A stretch of DNA of 64,000 nt from Portulaca oleracea (taxonomy: Eukaryota > Streptophyta > Magnoliopsida > Caryophyllales > Portulacaceae): positions 24,807,144 through 24,871,143 of the forward strand of contig CM055875.1 in NCBI GenBank assembly GCA_029582165.1. Direction: 5' to 3'. Each line of letters begins with the position of its first letter. The stretch's first letter is position 1. Positions 55,199 to 64,000 of this stretch are shown here, one piece after another. The notes under the pieces were generated by a model. That model worked only from the letters and a program-made list of their open reading frames with translations. It was not told the DNA's origin and did no database searches. The translations under genes were made by a program, and so were the position numbers.

Positions 55199-55904
55199 GG
55201 AGTTATAAGGGGAAAACTTTGGGGAAATATAGAGAACTATTAGGATCTTGAAATTTAGATGTGCATGGTGTAAGGTATATGTGCTTTAACTGCTTCATTG
55301 GGTCTAATTGTATTAGAGAATGATTGTGAGAAAAGTTGAGCATGAAGCTCTTGGTTGTGTAAGTGCAGTAAATTGTACCTTTTGCAGGTGAAAATGATGT
55401 TGTAAATTTGGGAATAGTCCTATTTACAGGGGAAATGCTGCCGAAATTTCCCCAGAATTTATGGAAATAATAAGGAATAATAGAAAGAATTAAGTGGTTT
55501 TATATTGAGTTATCTTGTAGCTAATAATTGGGTTGTTATAGGAATAAAGGAAGAAAGGTTATGTGTGAATTAAAGTTGCATAAGAATGAAAAATTAAAGA
55601 GTTGGTGGGGAAAATGTTTCAAGTTAAGGGTTCCATTGGAATGAAATTGAAAGTACATATGGAGTTATGTGTTCTTTTACGAGTTGCGTGATGTTTGAAA
55701 GTAATTATGATGGTAATTGAATGGAGTGTGTTTAAAGTGTAGCAAAGTAATTTGAGGACACGCTTGGATATATATGGGAATAAATTAATTCTTTTACAGG
55801 GACCTTGAGGGTAGAGTCTCGGACCTTGCCTTGTTTCTTTCTTTTGAAATCAGTTTTAAGGGGAAGATTTATTAAAGTTTATTTTATTGTTTTGTATACT
55901 GTAG

Positions 55905-56682
55905 ATGGGTCCTACTGATGATTCTCTACCCAACCCCTTTGCGATGTTCATGGATCCGGGAGAGAGCGTATTCGACCATCTAAAGAAGCTACAAGAGGCC
56001 TTCGACATGCATAGTATGGTAAACCCGCGTACCGAGTACAAGGACGACATATGTAGAGCGATGCCTGCTGGCGATTTTGCCCCATGAGAAGCCATGGGTG
56101 GACATCAAGGATAGATACCAACCGCTTCTTCTTAGAGGGGACCCTGACCGGCACACGTGGTGCATAGAGTACTTAGGTGCATGGAACCAGGTAGCTCTAG
56201 AGGCTGTCGTTACACAGACCGCTCATGCTTTATGTTTGCACCCGACCGACCTAGCACCGTCTTTGCACGAAATCTTAGCGTTGCCTACCCCTACCACCGC
56301 TTTTGTTTATCCCTCCCCGGCAAGGGGGATTGAGCTTTGCAACGCCGATCACGGACGCCTGTTCTGTGAGTGTTACCTCCACGTCAAGAGCCCGTGCTCG
56401 GGCGAATCGAGAACGAAAGGTCCTATCCTAGGCCAAGGTAATGGTAAGTCGGGCCGAGAGCCGAAGAGCGAGGAAAGTGCTAGTAACGAGGCAACCCCCG
56501 CAGGTATTGTAGTGCCCCGAGATATTGGAAAAGGTAAAGCGAAGGCGCAAACCAGGCCGATCATGATAAAGACGAAGCGAAAGAGGTGTCTTCCGGCCAG
56601 AACGTATCGAATTGCGCTGCGGAACATGGCGAAGCAGACGGAGCACGGAGACTCGGAAGAAGGGTCTAACTCAGAACCTTGA
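55905..56682 (+). pseudogene. Unrecognised ORF upstream of gag, one frameshift
   Basis: Two overlapping frames (55905-56087 and 56077-56682) join into one reading of about 258 codons if a single shift near 56080 is assumed. It begins MGPTDDSLPNPFAMFMDPGE, is GC-rich and codon-like compared with the flanks, contains WCIEYLGAWNQVALEAV and LCNADHGRLFCECYLHV, and ends in a basic K/R-rich and acidic tail (KTKRKRCLPARTYR; GDSEEGSNSEP). I do not recognise a family. It lies where Tat/Ogre elements carry an extra pre-gag ORF, but this element looks Tekay-like. Confidence 0.5.
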
Positions 56683-57253
56683 GAAGAAATCCACCTAGAT
56701 GGTTTTGTACAGGGTAGCTAGGAACTAACCTATTCTTTTGCGCGCGCTAGTCGTAATCGTAATGAGGGATAGTTTAGTGTTTTAGATCAAGGTTGAACCT
56801 TGCCATAGGTCGAACTGTGCTATTCTTTTGGCCTTCCCTATATTTTGGCTTGGGAAGTTGAATTGATGTCTTTTATTTCAGATGTTAGGTTTGTATGTAT
56901 TAAACTGTATGGTGATGCAACTGTTGGAGGATCCCCCAATTTTTCGTTAGGGAGGACTCAATTATTACAGGAATGCAAGGATCAAGTGAATAATTATGGG
57001 ATTTATGCGAGTTACCATTATTGTGTGAAATTGAGAATACAGGTGGAAGATTGAAGTATTGTGTTTATGTGAATACAGGGTGAAGCTGACTATAGTTTTG
57101 ATTGAAGTTAATAATTCCCAGTTGTGGGTTAGTAGTGGGGTGATATAAACCTTGCGGGATATATATGAGAAATTTTATTGTTGAACAGGGAAGATTAAAT
57201 AAAATGTGTTATGAATAACTTATTAACAATTGTCCTTACCGTGAAATTGTAGA
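56683..57253 (+). other. Non-coding spacer between the upstream ORF and gag
   Basis: AT-rich sequence with one short frame (56845-57054) lacking any recognisable domain. Confidence 0.4.
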
Positions 57254-58425
57254 ATGTCCCAAGCGTCAGGAAATTCGCCCCATGACGAGTCCGCGCCAGG
57301 ACCAGAGGAAAACCAATTGGAAATCCAGGGACTCCACCCTAGTCCAGGACTAGTATCCCTCCCCGGAACATCTTGAGTCTGCATTCCCAGACCCACCTAA
57401 CTACCGACCATTTTGCCATGTTAATCCATGAATTATTAAGGCGTATACCAACTCCAATAACTATTGCCCCGAATAATAGAGAAGAGAATTTTGCTGATTG
57501 GGTAGCAAAGAGAAACCCCTCCACTTATGCGGGAGGCTATGACCCTGTTATTTTAGAGGATTGGATACGAGACATGGAAAAGATTTTCGAGGTTGTCGAA
57601 GTGCCCGAAGAGAAGAAAGTGACTATAGGGACCTTCTACTTAAAAGGAGAGCGGATGTTTGGTGGAGGAACATAAAGGAAAAGTATCATGGGACAAGAAG
57701 GACATGGAATGAATTCTTAGAGGAGCTTAGGGCTCGATTCTATCCGTCTCGCTTAGGCGACAAAGGAGAAGGAATTCCTAGGTGGTCAATGAACAATAGG
57801 GATATATCGGTGATGCAATACACGTCTAAGTTTCACGAGTTGTCACGGTTCGCACTAGAGTATGTAGCCCGAAGGGTTAAAGATGTCGCGATACTGAAGG
57901 AGGCCTAGCGCCTTACATACGCAGCCATTATCGTCACATCATTTCACCACGATGCAGAAATGTATGAGAGGGTTGCGAAGTGGAACGAGTCGGAAAGAAT
58001 TAAGGGCTTTGAACCAAGGAAACCCATAACCCAAAAGAAATGGAATGATCGTAGGGTACCCACTACACCCCTACCCAAGTGAACCGGGCTAAGAGGCCGG
58101 CACCGGCTCCTAGAAGTCAGCCAAATTCAGCCACTAACGAGGGCCGTGCAAGAAATGCGGCGGGACCAACCACTCTCATCGCTCGGTCTTGGGTAGGCAC
58201 TAACAATTGTTTACAGTGCGGCGAGCCGACCATAAAGTAGCGGTAGTCCCGAAGCCCGGAAGGACCGAGCCGGGCACGACACGACCAACGCCTCCAGCAA
58301 GGACCGCCCCACAGCAGGGAAACGTGGGCCAGGCCTCGATAGGCCCGGACTTAATTCAAGAAACCTCCGAGGCCACGTGGGAGACTGAAGACGAAATGAT
58401 GAAAAACTACCCCCATCTCTTTTAA
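57254..58425 (+). pseudogene. Ty3/gypsy Gag, several frameshifts and a stop
   Basis: An ATG at 57254 (MSQASGNSPHDESAP) opens a 40-codon frame ending near 57375. The capsid domain follows in two frames (57373-57675, then 57561-57908): NFADWVAKRNPSTYAGGYDP, then ILEDWIRDMEKIF, then WWRNIKEKY, TWNEFLEELRARFYPS, MQYTSKFHELSRFA. A TAG stops this frame at 57906-57908. Then come HDAEMYERVAKW in another frame, a decayed zinc knuckle (CKKCGGTNHSH and CLQCGEP near 58147-58230), and a Pro-rich tail ending at 58423-58425. The length would be normal for a chromovirus Gag. No pol follows. Confidence 0.85.
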
Positions 58426-58481
58426 GGTATTTATCACTGCAAAAGTTTTATCGCCCAGCAAGTTTCGGGGACGAAACTTCT

Positions 58482-58497
58482 TTTAAGGGGGGGAGGA
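58482..58497 (+). other. Polypurine tract
   Basis: AAGGGGGGGAGGA directly precedes the 3' LTR TG. The upstream AGTTTCGGGGACGAAACTTC hairpin is shared by Tekay/Del-type elements. Confidence 0.85.
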
Positions 58498-61400
58498 TGT
58501 AATAACCCGACCTAAATCCCCGTTATTATAGTACTTTAAACTTGATTAATTAGTTTTAATTTGTTATTTGATCTATTTGTACCTTGCGGTTAGCTAACGG
58601 TGACAGGTTTCGGCGGAATGGCTAAACAGTCAGTTTACCGGTCACACCTTTTACCGAGTTTCGTATATTCTATTTCGGACCTTATATTATAATTATTTTA
58701 GGTTCTACATTTTTATTTTAAAGTCGATTTATTTATAGATTAATTTTCCGGCGACGAAACGAATCTATTTCGGTTTACCGATTTACCGTCTTTTTAACCC
58801 GATTAAATTTATTACAATTTAAAGTGGTAATGTTTTACCCATTTTATATTTTACTAAGAATATTAGTATTATTGTTATTAGAGTATTAGTTTATAACTAC
58901 ATTGATTGGTATTGTTTTTAGTTAAAGTTAATAAAGGGAGGTTGTATATATAAGTGAAGGGGGAGTTAATAAGCCACTTTTAATTCAAAATTTAGACAAC
59001 TCATTCAACCCTTTCTTCCTCCCTCTCCACGCCGACGCAACACCCCGGCCCCTCTGTTTTCTCGCACGCGCGGGCCTTCTCCGGCGACTTTCCGGCCAAT
59101 TTTCCGGCACCAAATTGAAGCTCTCACTTCCCTCTACTTCCTTGTCCCTTTTATTCATCCTTCCAAGTGGTATTCCTCTTGTTTTCTTCTCCTCCATTGT
59201 TATGAAATTTGAAAGCTTTGATATTATTGTTTTACTATGATGTTTTTATGTTAATTTACTACTTTCTTTCATGAAATTGGAGTATAAATTGTTGTAGTTG
59301 ATTCTAGTGAATGAAAGTAAGTGTTTTGGTTCAAGTTTGAGTGAGTTATGTTGAGATTCTTGTGAATTGATGAAGATGATGGTGAGCTATGGTTATGCAT
59401 GTGGTGTTGGATGAGATTTTAGAGTTATACCTTCTGTTTTGTGAAGATAATTAAGTATTTATGGTCTTTTTGAATGAATTACATTAGAATTGTGAAAGAA
59501 AGTGTGTTAATGGTGGTGTAGCTAAGTGCAAGTGTTTGTGTATTGTTGCATGTGAATTTTTGCAAGTATGAATGCTAATGTTTGAGGTAAAAATGCTGAA
59601 ATTTAGTGAGGTTATGCATAGATTACATTGGGTATGTTATTGGTAAAAAGTTTGAATGAAAACAAGCATGCATGAGAGCTGAAACGCACCCGGTACCTAC
59701 TGCCCATTTTGAGGTTTTTATAGGGGATGCTAAAATTAGTTTGAGCCCAGAATTTAGTGTAAAAGGTAGTCTAAGATGTTAGTAAACACCGGGCTTTGGA
59801 ATTTCGAGGTTTGATTTGTATAACCCGAGTTAGAGCTAAAACCGTGGAGCCGCGTATTTATATACGAATTTTGGAGACAGTGTAGTTTTGGGTATTTTTC
59901 GACCAAATGGAAATTGATTCTGGAAAAGTGTTAAACATAAGAGTTTTAGAGGACTCGACGAGCTTTCCGAAAATATATGGTATGCCTTAAACCGATGTCG
60001 GGAGGATAAGTTATAAGGTCGGGAATCAGAGTCACAAAAACTGGAATTTTCTGGGTATTTGTATAAGTACATTAAGGAGTTAAATGTGATTATTAAGGTC
60101 TTATAAGTGGGTTTAAGAGTGGCTAAGCTAAGGAATATACTATTTGTGATATGGTTTTGAGTAAGAACCATAAAGCTTGTTTTTGAAGGACTCGAGACCC
60201 TCAAAGCTATTTTACCGTTATCGATTTAATTCACCGAATCCTCTTAAATTATTTAGAAGTTTTATCGTACTTGGAAGTTTTTGAAGCCTCTTTGGTAAAT
60301 TTTAAATTATATCTTACAAGTGTTCCTTGATTCATAAAGCCCTCATAAGTTTAAAGCAATTCCCAAAGCCTCTTGATTTTACTTCAAACACCCGAAAATC
60401 TCGTTACTAGTTTTCGGTAATTTACTACTACTGTCCGGAACCCTTTTCGAGCCTTTCTCATTCTTTTTAGTCTCTGGCCCGGCCATCAAACTTGTAGAGC
60501 ATATTTTTCCCTTTCCGAAAAGTACTCGCATAGCGAAATCCGAGTTCTATAGCCCGAGTTACGATCAAAATACTATTGTCTTTAAAACCTGAAATTCCTA
60601 TACGTTTTATTGCCGAAACTTTATTGCGAGGTTTTACGCCCTTACCTTTTCATAGCTCCTATTTTAATACCGAACTCTATTATTATAGCTCAAAGTCCTG
60701 CTTCGACCCAAGCCATTCCCAGTAGAGATCGCGGCCGGACGGCTCACTCGCCAGTGCGCAAATTGTCCAACAAATACTCTTACTTAACTTACGATGCAGT
60801 TTATTGCATAAGTTCATTCTAATGGTTTTAATGTTTTGTTAAGTGGCCTGATCCCTCATTTACTGAGCTAGAATTTAGTCTAGCATTCTACGAGCTCCTT
60901 CCGAGTAACCTGGACACGCGATTCATCGTGCCTAGCGATCACCATCCAAACTTAGGATCGATTTGGCGTGCGTCTGCGAGATGTTCTACATCGATCCATC
61001 GTGAGCCCACATCTTTTATTTAGTAAAGTCTTTAAAGGTTACATAGCATATGCATAGAAGCCTATCGTTAAAGCTTGCATTGATTTTAGCATGTTTTAGC
61101 TCCTTCCCGTTTTGAAAGCGTTTTAAAGGCGGCATGAAAAACCGTTTTGAAAGCGGTTTTACATGTTGGATGTTTGTGTACTGAGTGTTTCCCCCACTCA
61201 CCTTTGCGTTGTTTTTACTGTTTTGTTTTAGGCGGTCCGAACTCACGAGACAAAGAAAAGGGACTTCACCCAGTCGATTCAAAGAAAGTGAAAGGTAGAA
61301 ATATGCATAAGCGCAGGAATTATGTTATTCCTAGGATCAATGTCGACTAGTAAAGTGGGAGAATTGTTGAAGCTTAAAACCTCGTTCAGCTTTAGTGGTT

Positions 61401-61651
61401 GTTATATTGGTTGCATGTATGACTTGTAACTTTGAGTTTTGAGATGTGATGTTATATGGGGGTTCTCTGGTTATATATCGTTGAAATGTTTATGGGGTCG
61501 TACTGTGTATGGTTAAAGAATGGATGTCGTAGGTAGGTTGCCTTGTCCTTTAGGGGACGGCGGTAACGCTTCCGGCCGTTATCCGCTGCGCTAATCAGGT
61601 GATTACTGCTGTATTTGGGTAATGATGTGATTAAGGTTTGGGGGCGTTACA
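58498..61651 (+). repeat. 3' LTR (3154 bp)
   Basis: Nearly identical to the 5' LTR over the first ~520 bases (one substitution seen). It accumulates many 1-4-base indels at CG/GG sites from about 59040 and especially 60600-61600. It ends in CGTTACA followed by the TSD GGTAG. Confidence 0.93.
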
Positions 61652-62134
61652 GGTAGTGTCTTGGGTTATAGTTAGGGGTGAGCGGGACTGGGATCCCGAT
61701 AATTTCCGGAGGTCCCGGTCCCGGTCCCGGTCCCGGTCCCGGTTGTGACCGAGAGCGAAGTTTTGCTCCCGCTCCCGCTCCCGTTTATGATCGGGAGCAA
61801 AGATTTGCTCCCGCTTCCGGTCCCAGTGGGACCGGGAAATCAACCGAGAATTTCTAGTCCCGGTTTCCAAAATTATTTTCACCCATTGTTTGATTTATTA
61901 CCATTAAAAACCAACATAAATTATACAAGTTTTCAGTAATTTCACAAATGTGGGCGTCGGTTTGTTTACATAGTCAATTTTCCCTAATTAAAATTACGCA
62001 ATATCTAATACATAATGTTCTTTTTTCCGAAAAAATACGCTAAATTCGAAATAGTAATAAATAAAATAAATCTAAAGAGCAAACACAAATTAAATTAAAC
62101 AATTTTATCAACCATCATTAAGTTACTTGATTTG

Positions 62135-62176
<42 letters not shown>

Positions 62177-62178
<2 letters not shown>

Positions 62179-62384
62179 GGAATGGATCACGTGAGCATGA
62201 GCCTCATATGAGCATGTGAGCATCAAAACATTTCCAGCGGACATCAAGTATTATTTTCATGGACATCAAATATGAACGATGAACATCAAGTTGGATATTT
62301 GATGTCCATGAAAATAAAACTTGATGTCCGTGAAATGCTTGATCTTTCACGCTCATATGATACGCTCATGTGATCCATTCCCCA
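62177..62384. mobile_element. Foldback MITE (208 bp) inside (TA)n
   Basis: GGGGAATGGATCACGTGAGC at the left is inverted at the right (CTCATGTGATCCATTCCCC). The arms continue through GACATCAAGT and TTTTCATGGACATCAAATAT almost to the centre. It is bordered by (TA)n on both sides (62137-62176 and 62385-62404). A 23-base piece of the right end is repeated at 62405-62427, again followed by (TA)n. Confidence 0.85.
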
Positions 62385-62425
62385 TATATATATATATATA
62401 TATATGAGGCCCATGCTCATGTGAT

Positions 62426-62427
<2 letters not shown>

Positions 62428-62470
<43 letters not shown>

Positions 62471-62480
62471 TATATATATA
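62428..62480. repeat. (TA)n microsatellite
   Basis: About 25 TA units with one interruption, right of the nested foldback. Confidence 0.95.
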
Positions 62481-62639
62481 AACCGGGAAATGAAGTTAAG
62501 TCAAACCCATTAAGTTGTTGTGAGACTTTATTTTTATTCCCATCTTCCCATTCCATGGGAAGCAGGATTTTAGAACCAGACTTGACAAGATTCCTGGAAT
62601 TTTTGCTCACTCCTAGTTATAGTTGATTGAGCTTTAAAG

Positions 62640-63690
62640 TTTTAAAACCCTTTAAACCCACTTCCAATACATTTCAAAGAAATACTCATCTAGACAAAAC
62701 TATAATTGCTCCCCCCTCTCTCTTACTTTCTCTCTCTGCCTCCCCATTTCTATGTGCCCTGGCACTTGGCCCAGTCATTTGTCTCTTGCAGTGGCGACGA
62801 CGTCACCAGTGACAGTCGGCTGGCCGTCGGACTGCCAGCCACCTTTCCCTTCATCTTGCTCTCATTCTTCCAAGATAAAGTAAATTCAAACCCTAGTTAT
62901 TCCTTTACAATTTAATTCCTTTACTGTTTAAACTGAAAGAATGTAATTATCTTTTATATTTCCAATTTATAAGTGTATTTTTGTTGTTAGATCATTAATT
63001 GGGGTTGTCTTGGTAATAATTTGGGTATAAAGTATGTTAAATCTTTGTGTATAGTTAATGAATGGGAGGATAATTTGGATGAATTGTGGTTGCATGTTTA
63101 ACTTGATGGCCCCAAACACTCTCAGAATTGACGAGTTAATGTTGAGTTACTCATTACTATGAATGTGGAAATGGTTGTTAGATGATGTAAATTGGGCACA
63201 TGAATTACTGGTAGCCAGGATCTGTTTGCATCCTAATACTATGAAGTAGTCTTATAGAAGGTTCAAACTGTGATTTCCACATTTCAATGGGATAGCAGGC
63301 TTGTTTATATGATGGGTTGTTTAGTGTGAAAGAATTGGTATGAAGAAAAAGGGAACAAGGGGGATGAGTAGCCTTTGTGCATTGATTCAGATCAAGGCAA
63401 AGGAACTGAATAATAACAAAAGCTCCTTAATAGAATTTTTATTTACCGTCTTGAACAAAGCTTTAATAGGGAGGATATTCAGAGCTTAAAAGCTAGAATG
63501 ATTTTGTTTATTACTGGGAAGCAAATGAATTTTCTTACAGCCTTACGTTCTTCATTTCTTTGCACTCCCTGTAATATGTCAAATAGGAAACTTTAGACGT
63601 CATATTGGGGTCCACATGAGTAATCTGAGTTTTCTGGGACAGTTAAGGCACTCCGTCATCAAAATTTTGTTTTGAAATTATAGCCTTAAG
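62640..63690. other. Probable interior of the older LTR, no gene seen
   Basis: A pyrimidine-rich stretch (62700-62760), a GC-rich stretch with GTCGGCTGGCCGTCGG (62814-62832) and ATTCTTCCAAG (62864-62874) parallel, in order, the features at 52530-52690 of the younger LTR (CCTCCCTCTCC, CG-rich block, ATCCTTCCAAG). This supports LTR origin. No coding frame of note. Confidence 0.4.
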
Positions 63691-64000
63691 TAATAGCTTT
63701 CATATGGTCTTGGAATTTCGGGATTCTGATGAGTACAACCCAAGTTATGGTGTTTTTAACTGGGGTGCATTACGTATATACGATTTTGGAGGCAGTAGCT
63801 TCATGGGAATTTTTAGGTATCAAGCAGATCTTATTAGCCTAAGTATTCAACATAACAGTTATAGTACGCTTCGCAAGTTTTTCGGAATGAGGTCTTATGC
63901 ATTCATCGGATGTCGGAGTGAAAAGTTATGACCCATCAAAGTAAGGCTCCCAACCATGTCAAAACCAGAATTTTAATTCAACGAGCCTTCTTCAAAGCCA

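Larger units (their letters stand above)
52021..61651 (+). mobile_element. Complete gag-only LTR retrotransposon (9631 bp), Tekay/Del-like
   Basis: Two LTRs (52021-55182 and 58498-61651) bracket a 3315-bp interior with PBS, an unrecognised ORF, a decayed gag and a polypurine tract. The 5-bp duplication GGTAG (52016-52020 and 61652-61656) is perfect, so the insertion is intact. Protease, RT, RNase H and integrase are absent. The AGTTTCGGGGACGAAACTTC block before the PPT and the TGTAATAACCC start resemble Tekay/Del chromoviruses. It would need proteins from an autonomous relative, like TR-GAG/LARD elements. Confidence 0.92.
61673..62615. mobile_element. hAT element, non-autonomous (943 bp), TSD GTTATAGT
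   Basis: Perfect 8-bp duplications GTTATAGT lie at 61665-61672 and 62616-62623. Termini TAGGGGTGAGC and GCTCACTCCTA are inverted with one mismatch in 11. The left arm contains (GGTCCC)n (about 61711-61742) and GCTCCCGCTCCC tracts. A foldback element in (TA)n is nested at 62177. Confidence 0.92.
51457..64000 (+). mobile_element. Old Tekay/Del-like LTR remnant, host of nested insertions
   Basis: TGTAATAGCCCAATTCTAAC at 51457 resembles the TGTAATAACCCGACC start of the LTRs at 52021 and 58498. At the far right 63700-63931 is a diverged copy of the part of those LTRs around 53313-53545 (shared GGAATTTCG, TATAACCC/TACAACCC, GAGTTA/AAGTTA, ATATACGA-TTTTGGAG, GTCGGAG...AAGTTAT). Between them lie a SINE, the 9.63-kb element and a hAT element, each with its own boundaries. 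The older LTR runs off the window. Confidence 0.45.

Noticed and set aside
62706..62915. 69-codon plus frame in a pyrimidine-rich region
   Set aside because: The layout parallels the younger LTR, so this is more likely LTR leader than a gene.

Overview
The window is plant nuclear DNA, almost certainly from a eudicot. The evidence is three plant-type single-exon genes, a eukaryotic tRNA-Leu with a plant-style 5' flank, and a dense mixture of plant transposon classes: Ty3/gypsy and Ty1/copia remnants, LINEs ending in an RNase H domain, a tRNA-derived SINE, Helitrons, hAT-, Mutator- and Stowaway-type MITEs, and long (TA)n and (AAT)n microsatellites. There are no operons, bacterial signals, rRNA genes or CRISPR arrays. 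The species cannot be named from the sequence.

Host genes are few. (1) 8522-9082 (+) is a TMEM97/sigma-2-receptor-like EXPERA protein ending in KKRA. (2) 9276-9356 (+) is tRNA-Leu(AAG). (3) 10449-11084 (-) is a PRA1-family protein with a (CT)n 5' leader. (4) 26950-27846 (-) is a DUF868 protein with a likely 5'-UTR intron. The first three form a gene island of about 3 kb.

Layout. 1-3000: 5' part of a minus-strand Ty3/gypsy element (Gag-protease ORF with a nonsense stop, PBS, LTR). 3010-4200: an LTR-like block and a G-rich tandem repeat. 4260-8100: two LINE remnants meeting tail to tail at a (TA)n tract. 8100-11250: gene island. 11380-17900: a MITE candidate, a copia gag scrap, and a 1.94-kb solo LTR that splits an older reading frame. 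18000-23900: a foldback in (TA)n, a Helitron with two 5' ends, and a giant inverted repeat carrying a hAT-like element. 23900-28700: low-repeat DNA and the DUF868 gene. 28700-49700: nested DNA transposons, many with exact target-site duplications, plus two minus-strand Helitrons with duplicated 5' ends. 51457-64000: an old Tekay/Del-like LTR remnant split by a SINE, by a complete 9.63-kb LTR retrotransposon (two LTRs of about 3.16 kb, TSD GGTAG) that holds gag but no pol, and by a 943-bp hAT element (TSD GTTATAGT).

The best candidates for novelty are: the gag-only retroelement with an additional unrecognised ORF upstream of gag; the tandem arrays of Helitron 5' termini; a Mutator-like MITE family seen twice with perfect 9-bp TSDs; a group of long-TIR foldback elements starting GGAT and often sitting in (TA)n; and a 2.5-kb FARE-like foldback built of ~200-bp subrepeats. 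All coordinates of element ends were read by eye. No alignment or database search was run.
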